From positions 1 to 42,113 of the forward strand of contig PXCO01000372.1 of the NCBI GenBank assembly GCA_003565295.1: a DNA stretch of 42,113 nt, written 5' to 3'. This DNA comes from Cyclobacteriaceae bacterium (GTDB lineage: Bacteria > Bacteroidota > Bacteroidia > Cytophagales > Cyclobacteriaceae). Position numbers and translations under genes: made by a program. Below are positions 1-8,322 of this stretch, piece after piece (the first letter of the stretch is position 1; each line of letters opens with the position of its first letter). Under the pieces are notes generated by a model. It ran no database searches, was not told the origin of the DNA, and saw only the letters and a program-made list of their open reading frames with translations.

Positions 1-270
1 TCATGTGTTTATAATTGATTTTTATTTGCCACAACTTGTCCCGATCTTCGGGATAGCCTGCCCCTGCCTGCCCCGAACTTGTTTCGGGGGACTCGCTTCG
101 GGAGCCTGTCCCGAATTCAGCTGTCATTACCTGTCCCGAACTTGTTTCGGGAACTTGTCCCGCACTGTAAGTCGGAATAGCCTGCCCCGATCTCGATTCG
201 GGGAACTCTCGCAACCCCGATAGTATCGGGGCATCCCACCGTGGGTCGCTTGCCTCATGCTCGGCTTCAA
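1..270. repeat. Mosaic of GC-rich palindromes (REP-like), copy 1
   Basis: This is a cluster of short inverted repeats built on CCCGAA/TTCGGG arms. The clearest are at 39-53, 71-89 (CCCCGAACTTGTTTCGGGG), 97-115, 134-152, 185-203 and 215-231. Linkers such as CCTGTC or CCTGCC recur between them. The cluster ends with GTCGCTTGCCTCATGCT at 245-261, which is repeated exactly at 20209-20225 in a second, smaller copy. The block is much richer in GC than its surroundings. The rightward open frame inside it (5-223) is low-complexity and judged non-coding. This looks like a REP/BIME-type intergenic repeat; its mobilising enzyme is not in the window. Confidence 0.8.
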
Positions 271-335
271 ATCCAAATAGTCCGCTTAAATGTAAATCAG
301 TTCGTCACTCCTGCCAAGAATTGGCAAATAAAGTT

Positions 336-343
336 TACTTTTG
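336..343 (+). promoter_or_regulatory. Probable -7 box for murB
   Basis: TACTTTTG matches the Bacteroidota -7 consensus TAnnTTTG and lies 28 bases before the murB ATG. No clear TTTG -33 box stands at the expected distance, so this is a partial match. Confidence 0.4.
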
Positions 344-371
344 AACGACTTTTTTTAGGTAATTGTAAGCT

Positions 372-1385
372 ATGAAGATAGAAAGAAACGTTGCATTAAA
401 GCCCTTTAACACCTTTGGCATAAATAAAGTTGCCAGCCATTTTGCGGCAGTAAATACAGAAAAGGAACTCTTAGATGCCATTCGGTATGCAAAATCCCAT
501 AGACTGCCCTTGTTTATTTTAGGGGGGGGGAGCAATATCCTACTCACCAGAGACATTGACGGCTTGGTGGTGAGAATCGATCTTTTGGGTATAGAGGTCA
601 TCAAGGAAAACCCCAAGGAGGTCTTTGTAGAGGTGGGTGCAGGCGTGGTTTGGCACGATTTTGTGCTTCATGCCATTTCTCAAGGATGGGGAGGCATAGA
701 AAACCTTTCCCTGATCCCCGGCACTGTAGGTGCTTCACCTATGCAAAACATTGGTGCCTATGGTGTGGAACTAAAGGAAACTTTTTATGAACTACGGGCA
801 ATAGCCTTAGATAGCCTTGAAAAACACGTCTTTGATAAAGAAACCTGCGATTTTGGGTACAGGGACAGTATTTTCAAAAGAAAAGCCAAGGGCAAATACA
901 TCATAACCTCGGTGACCTTTAGGCTAAGCAAGACTCCAACATTCAATGTGGAGTACGGTGACATCCAGAGAACATTGGAAGCACATGGAGTAAGGCAACT
1001 TAGCTTAAATGCCATCAGTAAGGCAATCATTGAAATCAGGCAAAGTAAACTCCCAGATCCAAAGAAAATTGGCAATGCGGGAAGTTTTTTTAAAAACCCT
1101 GTTTTACCCCAGGATAAGTTCAAGGATTTACAGCGAACTTTCCCCAATATCCCCGGTTATCCGCAGCCGGATGGGGTCAAAATTCCTGCGGCTTGGTTAA
1201 TAGAACAAGCCGGCTGGAAGGGCAAGCGTTTTGGCAACGTGGGGGGGCACCCCAATCAGCCCCTTGTTCTGGTGAATTTTGGAAATGCCGAAGGGGAAGA
1301 ATTATTGATCCTAAGTGAAGAAATCTCCAAAGACATTCTAAGAAAATACGGAGTCACCTTACAACGCGAGGTCAATGTCATCTAA
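372..1385 (+). CDS. murB: UDP-N-acetylmuramate dehydrogenase MurB
   Basis: MurB is a cytoplasmic FAD enzyme that uses NADPH to reduce UDP-GlcNAc-enolpyruvate to UDP-MurNAc in peptidoglycan synthesis. The 337-aa length fits the E. coli-type (type I) enzyme. Visible motifs are the FAD-binding GGGSNILL near residue 52, GTVGASPMQNIGAYGVEL near 120, GYRDS with the conserved Arg164, NAGSFFKNP with the proton-donor Ser238, and LQREV with Glu333 at the C-terminus. The full active-site set is therefore present. The ATG at 372 gives the expected N-terminus, with RNVALKPFNTFG as the first conserved segment. The stop codon overlaps the end of the convergent dCMP deaminase gene by 4 bp, and no terminator separates them. 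Confidence 0.96.
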   Translation: MKIERNVALKPFNTFGINKVASHFAAVNTEKELLDAIRYAKSHRLPLFILGGGSNILLTRDIDGLVVRIDLLGIEVIKENPKEVFVEVGAGVVWHDFVLHAISQGWGGIENLSLIPGTVGASPMQNIGAYGVELKETFYELRAIALDSLEKHVFDKETCDFGYRDSIFKRKAKGKYIITSVTFRLSKTPTFNVEYGDIQRTLEAHGVRQLSLNAISKAIIEIRQSKLPDPKKIGNAGSFFKNPVLPQDKFKDLQRTFPNIPGYPQPDGVKIPAAWLIEQAGWKGKRFGNVGGHPNQPLVLVNFGNAEGEELLILSEEISKDILRKYGVTLQREVNVI

Positions 1386-1864
1386 ATCAAAGCATCATCT
1401 ATGTTAATTTGTTTTGGATATTTGGTCACCCCCACTCCAAATTTCTTTAGAAACTCCAACCCTTCATCCTCTAAAAGCCCTTTGTATTCAGCGTATGAAA
1501 ACAAAAACACCCCCTTTTCAATACCCATGGAATAGATGATCCTTGCACAGGGCAAACAAGGAGCCAAAGTCACATAAAGTGTACTCCCCTCAACAGTAGC
1601 CTTGTTTTTTACGGCATACAATATGGCGTTCTGCTCTGCATGAAGCGCCAGGGAACAGCTCCCTTTACTGTCACGGCTACATCCTGTTTCTGGAAATTCC
1701 TCATCGCAGTTATGCGTACCTGAAGGGGGACCGTTATAACCGATGGAAATTATCCGGGTGTCCTTGACGAGCACGGCTCCTACATGTTTTTTAATACAAT
1801 GGGACCTTTTGGCCAGGTTTACGGCCAATTCCATAAAGATGTCGTCAAAATCCGGTCTGCTCAT
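1382..1864 (-). CDS. dCMP deaminase family protein
   Basis: This is a zinc-dependent cytidine/deoxycytidylate deaminase-fold enzyme. dCMP deaminases (ComEB type) convert dCMP to dUMP for thymidylate synthesis. The zinc site is visible as HAE (His75, Glu77) and PCLPC (Cys103, Cys106). An N-terminal block with His22, Cys23 and a Cys52-Cys62-Cys70 cluster is typical of dCMP deaminases with an extra structural zinc. I chose the ATG at 1864 (MSRPDFDDIFM, 160 aa). The frame can be extended to a TTG at 1882, but the added residues are unlike the family N-terminus. Other members of this fold, such as tRNA or guanine deaminases, are less likely because of the GYNGPPSGTHNC motif. Confidence 0.92.
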   Translation of the reverse strand: MSRPDFDDIFMELAVNLAKRSHCIKKHVGAVLVKDTRIISIGYNGPPSGTHNCDEEFPETGCSRDSKGSCSLALHAEQNAILYAVKNKATVEGSTLYVTLAPCLPCARIIYSMGIEKGVFLFSYAEYKGLLEDEGLEFLKKFGVGVTKYPKQINIDDALI

Positions 1865-2080
1865 TTTCTGATAAATTCTCAATGAATTCCATATAATTCT
1901 AATCTTAAAAGGATAAATTCCCCAAAGCGGTCATTTTCATGTATCTTCCAATTGAAGAAGAACTTCATGAAAGGGTACAAACTTAGCTAAAATCCCCTCT
2001 TTTACCCTTTTCAGTTCCTCAAATCTTCCACTGGTACAAAAAAATATAAGGATACATAGCACTTTTTAAAACTAATGAGC

Positions 2081-2088
2081 TACTTTTG
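2081..2088 (+). promoter_or_regulatory. Probable -7 box for the response regulator gene
   Basis: TACTTTTG matches TAnnTTTG. Transcription would begin near 2095, which makes the ATG at 2098 almost leaderless and favours the ATG at 2131 as the true start. No good -33 box is seen. Confidence 0.4.
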
Positions 2089-2130
2089 TAGTTAATAATG
2101 TGCTTTTCAAAACCTTGTTTTTGTAATTCA

Positions 2131-2505
2131 ATGATTAAAATTGTTCTTATAGATGATGATCCAATTAGTACCTTTGTGACTGAAAAGTTAATACATAAAA
2201 ATTTGGATTCTCCCTGCGAAATATTCACCTATGACAACGCATCAGATGCTCTAAAGGAAATCTATAGAATCAACCCAAATTATCTGTTCTTAGACCTGAA
2301 CATGCCCAACATGACAGGATGGGAGTTTTTGGAAGAGTTTGACCCCAAAAAAAACACACCTAAAATTTACATACTCAGCAGCTCAGTGGATGAAAGGGAC
2401 ATCAGCAGGGCCAATGAATACCAGCATGTGAAAAAATACCTCTCAAAGCCACTAATTAAGCAATACATAAAAACCATTTTTGAGCATGAGGAAAAACTCA
2501 ACTGA
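2131..2505 (+). CDS. Single-domain response regulator (CheY-like)
   Basis: This is a stand-alone receiver domain of 124 aa with no output domain. The acidic pocket is Asp8-Asp9-Asp10 (VLIDDDP), the phosphoacceptor is Asp55 in LFLDLNMPNMTG, the switch Ser lies in YILSSS, and the conserved Lys is Lys106 in LSKP. All catalytic residues are present, so it should be phosphorylated by a histidine kinase or relay. Such regulators act through protein contacts or as phosphorelay intermediates. No partner kinase is adjacent; the nearest is the hybrid kinase at 6052. The frame extends to an ATG at 2098, but the family begins at MIKIVLIDDD, so I take 2131. Confidence 0.9.
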   Translation: MIKIVLIDDDPISTFVTEKLIHKNLDSPCEIFTYDNASDALKEIYRINPNYLFLDLNMPNMTGWEFLEEFDPKKNTPKIYILSSSVDERDISRANEYQHVKKYLSKPLIKQYIKTIFEHEEKLN

Positions 2506-2512
2506 GTTTTTT
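2493..2512 (+). terminator. AT-rich hairpin overlapping the response regulator stop codon
   Basis: AAAACTCA and TGAGTTTT form a 7-8 bp stem around a tiny loop, followed by further T. The TGA stop codon lies in the 3' arm. The stem is short and AT-rich, so it is a weak candidate. Confidence 0.45.
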
Positions 2513-2560
2513 AGATTAACCTTATTTTGTTTTCTTACCTTCTAAAAAACTACTCTCCAT

Positions 2561-2568
2561 TAATTTTG
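2561..2568 (+). promoter_or_regulatory. Probable -7 box for the gene at 2603
   Basis: TAATTTTG matches TAnnTTTG and lies 34 bases before the ATG at 2603. The nearest TTTG (2526-2529) is too far upstream to be a normal -33 element. Confidence 0.4.
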
Positions 2569-2602
2569 TTAAGTTAGCATAAGCAACAAAACAACTTGAA
2601 AA

Positions 2603-3088
2603 ATGGCTGATGCATCGATTAAAATAATAAGTGCGTTAAGAAATACCATTAAACATCTGAAATCAGGCGCTCCTTACCAATGGGGACACATGGGGGCTTG
2701 TAATTGCGGAAATCTGGCTCAGGAGGTTACCCTGCTTTCCAAGGCTGAAATACACGCATATGCCATGCAAAAACATGGGGATTGGAACGAGCAGCTTAAT
2801 GAATATTGTCCCAGCAGTGGCCTTCCCGTGGACCTTATGATAGGTGAGCTAGTGGGTGCAGGGTTCACCCTGCAGGATTTGATGCACTTGGAACGGCTGT
2901 CTGACCCCTTAATACTCTCTGCTATTCCTCCAGAAAAAAGGTCAGGCATGCAAAAGAACAATAAACAAGATCTTCTACTATATTTGGAATCGTGGGTAAG
3001 GCAATTGGAGGAGTTATGGGTGAAAAATCAGCAACACATAGGTCAGCCCGATAATACGAAAAAAAAATCTTCCTCTGTATTTGCTTAA
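2603..3088 (+). CDS. Uncharacterised conserved-looking protein (161 aa)
   Basis: I do not recognise a named family. The 161-aa product has no signal peptide or membrane segment and looks like a soluble helical protein. A striking stretch is WGHMGACNCGNLAQ (residues 27-40), with His29, Cys33 and Cys35; another Cys lies at 69 in EYCPSS. These could bind a metal, but that is inference. The middle (VDLMIGELVGAGFTLQDLMHLERLSDP) and the C-terminal LYLESWVRQLEELW look helical. The tail after about residue 145 is polar and disordered-looking. A -7 box precedes it, and a gene for an extremely acidic protein follows about 65 bp downstream. Confidence 0.8.
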   Translation: MADASIKIISALRNTIKHLKSGAPYQWGHMGACNCGNLAQEVTLLSKAEIHAYAMQKHGDWNEQLNEYCPSSGLPVDLMIGELVGAGFTLQDLMHLERLSDPLILSAIPPEKRSGMQKNNKQDLLLYLESWVRQLEELWVKNQQHIGQPDNTKKKSSSVFA

Positions 3089-3153
3089 TTGCCTAATTTT
3101 CATTAATTGCGAGTGATAAACATCATTGTTTGGCAATTATAAACATTACAGCC

Positions 3154-3363
3154 ATGGATAATTTTGAAGACGATTTTGACGACTTTGACGAGGAAGAGGA
3201 TGAGTTTGCAGACGAATTCTCTGAAGAAATTTTCGATGATGAGGAAGACCATGGCCTAGAGGACGATGTGTTTTCTGACTTTGACGAGGATGAGGATTTC
3301 GACGAGGATTTCGAAGACGATTTCGAAGACGATTTTGATGAAGAGGATGAGGATTTCGATTAA
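3154..3363 (+). CDS. Extremely acidic Asp/Glu/Phe-rich small protein
   Basis: The product has 69 aa: 27 Asp, 19 Glu and 13 Phe, no Lys or Arg and a single His. Phe recurs every three to five residues, giving a run of (D/E)n-F units, for example FDEDFEDDFEDDF. Such a chain should be disordered with a net charge near -46. I assign no function; low-complexity acidic chains can bind cations or basic proteins, which is speculation here. I chose the ATG at 3154; the frame also reaches a TTG at 3130, but those residues do not share the composition. A hairpin terminator at 3373-3415 follows directly, which supports a real gene. Confidence 0.72.
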   Translation: MDNFEDDFDDFDEEEDEFADEFSEEIFDDEEDHGLEDDVFSDFDEDEDFDEDFEDDFEDDFDEEDEDFD

Positions 3364-3372
3364 GTCATATAA

Positions 3373-3415
3373 TGGAAAGGTCAAGGCTTTTGTTACAAAA
3401 GACTTTTCCATTTTT
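3373..3415 (+). terminator. Terminator after the acidic protein gene
   Basis: Outer arms TGGAAAGGT and ACTTTTCCA pair over 9 bp (one G-T), an inner CTTTTG/CAAAAG stem closes a 3-base loop, and TTTTT follows. It lies 10 bases past the stop codon. Confidence 0.7.
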
Positions 3416-3492
3416 AAATAACATACAATACATCCTTAACCATATCTCCTAACCCTTGTAATCCAATTTCCGTAAAATAGTTCTGAAATAAT

Positions 3493-3508
3493 GGTGATTA
3501 GGATCACC
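3493..3508. repeat. Short palindrome GGTGAT-TAGG-ATCACC
   Basis: Perfect 6-bp arms flank a 4-base loop in the gap upstream of the small gene at 3593. It could be an operator or be accidental; nothing else identifies it. Confidence 0.3.
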
Positions 3509-3592
3509 TGCTTTAATTCTGAGTGGTTTGGTAATCCCCTTTAGGGTGGTTATCTTGCGACCAATTAAGTCAAGTTATAAATTCTTTCCGGT

Positions 3593-3742
3593 ATGTTGTT
3601 ACAAATCTTTAATGCACCCATTGCTGGCGGAGCCCAGTTGTTTTTATTGATCGTATGTATTATCGCTGGTCTAGGAGCCGGGCTTTCGGCCATGGACGTA
3701 AGAAATACACTCTTCAAAAAAAGTGACTCTGAGGAAAAATAA
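3593..3742 (+). CDS. Small single-pass membrane protein (49 aa)
   Basis: An ATG at 3593 opens a 49-aa frame that reads MLLQIFNAPIAGGAQLFLLI, then a Gly/Ala-rich hydrophobic run to about residue 33, then a charged tail ending in FKKSDSEEK. This is one membrane segment with a cytoplasmic-type basic/acidic tail. Its stop is followed 20 bases later by a good terminator at 3762-3798, and a promoter-like TTTG (-33) with 20-bp spacing to TATCTTGC lies upstream, though that -7 is imperfect. I know no named family. The coherent gene-terminator arrangement makes it a probable real gene. Confidence 0.55.
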   Translation: MLLQIFNAPIAGGAQLFLLIVCIIAGLGAGLSAMDVRNTLFKKSDSEEK

Positions 3743-3761
3743 TCAATTTCTTTCATTGAGG

Positions 3762-3798
3762 AAAACCTGTGGTACCTTACAATAAAACCACAGGTTTT
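3762..3798. terminator. Bidirectional terminator
   Basis: AAAACCTGTGGT (3762-3773) pairs perfectly with ACCACAGGTTTT (3787-3798). It is flanked by T-rich sequence on the plus strand and a shorter T run on the minus strand. It sits between the 49-aa gene and the peptide transporter gene, which converge. Confidence 0.82.
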
Positions 3799-5388
3799 TT
3801 ATTTCACTCCCCCCATCAACTTTTTAATCTGAGGGCTTAAAATCAATAGCAGCGCACCTGCCCCACAAGTAGTGTAAACAATAATGAGGTATTGTTGTGG
3901 CATTTGTTGTAAACTTTCTATTGTCCCCCCACTCGTCAACCCAGCTATCCTACCTGCCACAAGGTTGCCCAGAGCGATGGATAGAAACCATATCCCCATC
4001 ATCTGTCCCAGAAACTTCTTAGGTGCCAACTTGGTGGTCAGGCTCAAGCCAACGGGACTTAAACTGAGCTCTCCAAATGTGTGAAAAAGGTAGGTAAATA
4101 CCAGCCAGCTAGGCGCGGCCAGTTGCCCGGATGAGGCCACCTTTGCGGCAAAATACATGACTAAAAACCCAATACCCAACAACAATAGCCCAAAGGCAAA
4201 TTTCAGTGGAGATGAAGGCTCCAAGTTCCGTTTGGCCAGCCATACCCACATGGCACCAAAAAGCGGTGCAAAACATATAATAAAAAGTGAATTGATGGAC
4301 TGGAAATATCCTGCAGGGATTTCCCATGCCAAAAATTCCCTATCTGTAAAACGCTCTGCAAAGAGGTTAAGGGAAGAACCTGCCTGTTCAAATCCTGCCC
4401 AGAACATAGTGGAGAACAAGAAAAGAATGCCAATCACACCCACTTTTTTCTTTTCTACAAGAGACAGTCCCCCAAGAAAAAAAAGATAAAGGAAATACAG
4501 CACCGCCACAGCCAGAATCACCTGATTGGAGACAGCGGCAAGTCCGCTTGCGTCAATTGTAAAGACGCCCATAAAGGTAGCTATCATTAAAAATGCCATA
4601 ATAAGGCCTACCCCCCAGGTGATGCCCACCAATTTTAGTTGGCTCCTCCTAGCAGCCTCATCTGCGGGCACAGGTATATCACCCACCCCATCCAACCATT
4701 TTTTGGTGAAATGATATTGTATGAGTCCAAAAACCATTCCCAGACCTGCTAAACCAAAACCCAGATGCCAATTGTACACGGCCAAGGTACTGCAGGCAAT
4801 GGGTGCAATAAAGGCTCCCAAATTAATCCCCATATAAAAAATGGAAAATCCGGCATCCCTCTTACTACTTCCATCAGGATACAGTTGTCCCACAATTGAA
4901 GAAATATTGGGTTTAAGCAATCCGGTGCCAACGACAATCAATACTAAGCCCAAATAAAAGCTAATGGTGTCTAATGGCCTCAGAGCATCCAGCCCTGCAT
5001 GGCCTGCATTTCCGGAGACAAGGTCATTTAGACCGGGAAATGCCATGGTAAAGTGACCCAGGGCTATAATGATTCCTCCATACCAAACCGACCTCTTAAG
5101 CCCCAAAAGTCGATCCGCCACCCAGCCACCGGGCAGAGCAAGCAAATAAACTCCCATGGTATATAATCCATATATAGCTCCAGATGCCAAGTCATCCAGG
5201 CCTAGTCCACCATTGGCAATTGGTGCTGTCATAAACAGGATCAAGAGTGCCCTCATGCCGTAATAGCTGAACCTCTCCCACATTTCTGTGAAAAAAAGTG
5301 TCATCAACCCTTTGGGATGGCCAAATAGCTGGGGACCATCATATAATTCCGGGGCATTATGTTTGCCAACCAAATGTTCTTCCTCCAA
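3799..5388 (-). CDS. POT-family proton:oligopeptide symporter
   Basis: This inner-membrane transporter of the proton-dependent oligopeptide (PTR2/POT) family imports di- and tripeptides with protons. The N-terminal TEMWERFSYYGMRALL carries the ExxERFxYYG motif for proton coupling and peptide binding, and FYMGINLGAFIAP near residue 190 is the second family signature. The 529-aa length and about 14 hydrophobic segments fit the family. The start is a TTG at 5388, because no ATG lies between the upstream in-frame stop and the conserved block; the first internal Met (residue 29) would cut into HPKGLMTLFF. It is monocistronic, with a terminator immediately downstream. Its substrate range cannot be told from sequence. 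Confidence 0.93.
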   Translation of the reverse strand: MEEEHLVGKHNAPELYDGPQLFGHPKGLMTLFFTEMWERFSYYGMRALLILFMTAPIANGGLGLDDLASGAIYGLYTMGVYLLALPGGWVADRLLGLKRSVWYGGIIIALGHFTMAFPGLNDLVSGNAGHAGLDALRPLDTISFYLGLVLIVVGTGLLKPNISSIVGQLYPDGSSKRDAGFSIFYMGINLGAFIAPIACSTLAVYNWHLGFGLAGLGMVFGLIQYHFTKKWLDGVGDIPVPADEAARRSQLKLVGITWGVGLIMAFLMIATFMGVFTIDASGLAAVSNQVILAVAVLYFLYLFFLGGLSLVEKKKVGVIGILFLFSTMFWAGFEQAGSSLNLFAERFTDREFLAWEIPAGYFQSINSLFIICFAPLFGAMWVWLAKRNLEPSSPLKFAFGLLLLGIGFLVMYFAAKVASSGQLAAPSWLVFTYLFHTFGELSLSPVGLSLTTKLAPKKFLGQMMGIWFLSIALGNLVAGRIAGLTSGGTIESLQQMPQQYLIIVYTTCGAGALLLILSPQIKKLMGGVK

Positions 5389-5581
5389 TGAATAAATAGT
5401 TTAGTGAAAAAAAAGAGCGAAGTCCGATATCACAATGTTACTATATTTTTCCAAAAAAAACCTACCTTTTGACTTTCTTTGCGGAATGGCCTTAGGAAAC
5501 CCTTTTGGTTAAATACCTCCATTCTTTTATGGCAAATATAAATGCAAGAAATTCAACCTTAAACATACAAACAATTGATCA

Positions 5582-6016
5582 ATGACAACAGGAGAAATAC
5601 AAACTGCAAAAGGCAACATGAAAATCAGCTTTTTTGACAATGATGCCCCTGGTACTGTAGAAAACTTTGTGAAGTTGGCCAAAGATGGCTTTTATGATGG
5701 GCTCACCTTTCACCGGGTCATTCCAAATTTTGTGATTCAGGGGGGCTGCCCAAAAGGAAATGGAACAGGGGGGCCCGGTTACCACATCGATTGCGAACTT
5801 GACGGCGAACTTCAACACCACGAAAGAGGAGTATTGAGTATGGCCCATGCAGGGAGAAACACCGGAGGGTCTCAATTTTTTATTTGTCATAACAGGGATA
5901 ATACCCAGCACCTGGATGGGAACCACACCTGTTTTGGGAAGATTATAGAAGGTGAAGAAGTAATTGACCAGATAAAGGCCGGTGATGTAATCGAAAAAAT
6001 CATCATACATGGTTAA
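5582..6016 (+). CDS. Cyclophilin-type peptidyl-prolyl cis-trans isomerase
   Basis: This short cyclophilin (144 aa) catalyses proline isomerisation in protein folding. [13 protein letters not shown] (residues 43-55) carries the catalytic Arg45, and [13 protein letters not shown] supplies the substrate-binding Gln and Phe. No signal peptide is seen, so it is cytoplasmic, like E. coli PpiB. The catalytic core is complete, and the length is slightly shorter than PpiB (164 aa). It is the first gene of a tight rightward group: the hybrid kinase begins 35 bp downstream. Whether the two are functionally linked is unknown. Confidence 0.94.
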   Translation: MTTGEIQTAKGNMKISFFDNDAPGTVENFVKLAKDGFYDGLTFHRVIPNFVIQGGCPKGNGTGGPGYHIDCELDGELQHHERGVLSMAHAGRNTGGSQFFICHNRDNTQHLDGNHTCFGKIIEGEEVIDQIKAGDVIEKIIIHG

Positions 6017-6051
6017 AAAAAACGACCTGTACTGAACCTAACCTTTTTGCT

Positions 6052-8322
6052 ATGAAGCCCGATAATGTACTTCTTTCATTGATAGAAAAACATTGGCCAA
6101 ATGGCGTATGGAAAGAAGATGAACCCCTCCGGGGGTTTATCTTTCAGCTACTGGAGGAAAGAAAACTTAGAAATACCGGGATCGACCCTGATAAACCCTG
6201 GCACTACGTATCCCCAGAACGGGTAAAAGGGAAACCATTATGGATGGAGGCCTTGGAAGAATTGGAAAAATTAAAGTCCCATCCACCGCTAGAAAGTGGG
6301 ACTTTAGCTGGAAAAGATAATGTGGGTGAGGCTTTAGAATTACTCAGGGATAAGCTTTTTGAACTTCATAAAGAGGCCACAAAAGCTCAAGTGGATAAAC
6401 AAAGACTGGAATTGTTACTTGGCTTCGTGGAGAACAGTAATGAGGCCTTTCAGGTAAGCAATGAGGCAGGGGAATTGATTTACATCAACAAGGAGGCTTC
6501 CCATCGTCTAGGAATAGCACAGGAAGCTGCTCATTTGTATCACGTAAAGGATTTTGAAGAGATTTTCCGTGAAAGAGGTACCTGGGAAAGACATGTGGGC
6601 GAATTAAAAACCATGGACTCAATGGTGATTGAGGGAGTGAACAGAAATCAAAAAACCGGTAAGACCTTTCCCGTAGAAGTCACCGTAAGATATTACCATA
6701 TTAGGGGCCAGGGTTTTGTGATAGCATCATCCAGAGACATTACCGAAAGGAAGCAATTTCAGGAGGAGATCATACGGCAAAAAGAAAAAGCAGAAAGTGC
6801 AAACAAAGCCAAATCACAATTTCTTGCCAATATGAGCCATGAAATAAGAACTCCAATGAACGGAATCATGGGTTTTGCAGATCTATTGTTGAATACACCT
6901 TTAAGTGCATTGCAGCATCAATATGCCCAGACCATTCAACAATCAGCGGAGTTACTTCTTGACATCATCAACGACATCCTGGATTTTTCAAAAATTGAGG
7001 CGGGAAAACTTGAGTTGGAGTGTTCCAAAACGAGCCTGGAGAAGCTTGTTCAGGAAACCGTGGAGATATTCCGTTACCTCGTCAAAGAGAAGAATCTGGA
7101 ATTATTGCTTGACATTGACATTGATTGTCCGCGCTGGGTCTGGGTAGACCAGACCCGTTTGCGGCAGGTTTTGATCAACCTACTGGGAAATGCAGTGAAA
7201 TTCACCCCTAAAGGTCATGTGAAACTGAGTATCCACTGCCAAAAACGGGAGGGTAACTTTGTGCAATTAGGGTTTTCCGTTGAGGATACCGGCATAGGCA
7301 TAAGCCGGAGTAATCAAAGTCGGATATTTGAGGCATTTTCTCAGGAAGATGCTTCCACGACAAGAAAATTTGGGGGTACAGGGTTGGGGCTGGCCATTTC
7401 GGACAGAATCCTTGGACAAATGGAAAGCAAGCTGCATATTAAAAGTAAATTGGAAGAAGGCAGTACCTTTTATTTCTCTATAAAGGCAAAAGCTGAGGGG
7501 AAACTAAAAAGTGATGCTACAAACACTAAAAAAAGAGTGTTGATAGTAGATGACTATACCCCATCATTAAATCTGCAGGCTTGCAAGATAGAAGAATTGG
7601 GACATCAGGTACAAACTTGCTTCAATGGAATGGAGGCTTTGGAAATACTAAAAAAGGATATTGGCTGGGATTACATCATGCTGGATCAGGATATGCCATT
7701 CCTGACAGGTATAGAAGTGACAGAAAAAATCAGGGAAATGGGTATTCAAATACCCATTGCTATAATGGGTTATTTTGATACTACATATACAGAAAAATAT
7801 GGGAAGCCCCCTGAACACGATTTTTTAAAAAAGCCTATCAGCTATTTGAACCTACCAGAAATACTATTTAGCCCTAATAGGCAGGTCAATAAAAAACAGC
7901 ATCCATCAAAAAAAGGCAATGCCACTTTAGACGATCAAATATCTATACTTATTGTGGAAGATAACTTGGTGAATATGTATTTGGCTAAGACATTGGTAAA
8001 ACAATCCATGCCCCAAGCCACTATCCTGGAAGCAAAGACCGGCGAAGAGGCTTTGGCTATTTTCAGTTCAGCTCAGCCCAAGTTAATCTTGCTGGATATT
8101 CAACTTCCGGAGATGGATGGCTTCAAAGTGGCAGAACTTATGAGAAAAGCGGACCCAGAGCATCATTGTTTGATCATAGCCCTTACAGCAGGAGTGATTG
8201 CTGGAGAAAAAGAGAAATGCATAGGTGCCGGAATGGATGATTTTATTTCGAAACCCATTTCCAGGGACATTTTAACTAAAAAACTCGCCAAATGGCTGAC
8301 CAATGAACGCAAAACAGACTGA
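6052..8322 (+). CDS. Hybrid sensor histidine kinase with PAS and two receiver domains
   Basis: The 756-aa protein is a cytoplasmic kinase with no membrane segment. The order is a novel-looking N-terminal region (1-110), a coiled linker, a PAS domain (about 120-230, ending in SRDITERK), HisKA with the phospho-His at 263 ([12 protein letters not shown]), HATPase_c with N-box near 375 and DTGIGI (Asp412), then REC1 (phospho-Asp545 in LDQDMP) and REC2 (Asp682 in [11 protein letters not shown]). REC2 has all key residues (LTAG, SKP). REC1 keeps the Asp residues and Lys, but its usual Thr/Ser switch position reads IAIMGY, so its phosphorylation output may be altered. The PAS domain presumably senses a cytosolic cue. 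The stop overlaps the next gene by 20 bp. Confidence 0.95.
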   Translation: MKPDNVLLSLIEKHWPNGVWKEDEPLRGFIFQLLEERKLRNTGIDPDKPWHYVSPERVKGKPLWMEALEELEKLKSHPPLESGTLAGKDNVGEALELLRDKLFELHKEATKAQVDKQRLELLLGFVENSNEAFQVSNEAGELIYINKEASHRLGIAQEAAHLYHVKDFEEIFRERGTWERHVGELKTMDSMVIEGVNRNQKTGKTFPVEVTVRYYHIRGQGFVIASSRDITERKQFQEEIIRQKEKAESANKAKSQFLANMSHEIRTPMNGIMGFADLLLNTPLSALQHQYAQTIQQSAELLLDIINDILDFSKIEAGKLELECSKTSLEKLVQETVEIFRYLVKEKNLELLLDIDIDCPRWVWVDQTRLRQVLINLLGNAVKFTPKGHVKLSIHCQKREGNFVQLGFSVEDTGIGISRSNQSRIFEAFSQEDASTTRKFGGTGLGLAISDRILGQMESKLHIKSKLEEGSTFYFSIKAKAEGKLKSDATNTKKRVLIVDDYTPSLNLQACKIEELGHQVQTCFNGMEALEILKKDIGWDYIMLDQDMPFLTGIEVTEKIREMGIQIPIAIMGYFDTTYTEKYGKPPEHDFLKKPISYLNLPEILFSPNRQVNKKQHPSKKGNATLDDQISILIVEDNLVNMYLAKTLVKQSMPQATILEAKTGEEALAIFSSAQPKLILLDIQLPEMDGFKVAELMRKADPEHHCLIIALTAGVIAGEKEKCIGAGMDDFISKPISRDILTKKLAKWLTNERKTD

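Noticed and set aside
5-223. 72-codon rightward open frame
   Set aside because: It lies entirely in the palindrome mosaic, is rich in repeated Cys/Leu/Ser words made by the repeats, and has no plausible start context.
1-240. Regular-looking repeats suggesting a CRISPR array
   Set aside because: The units are palindromes of unequal length with irregular spacing and no constant repeat-spacer pattern, and no cas genes are present.
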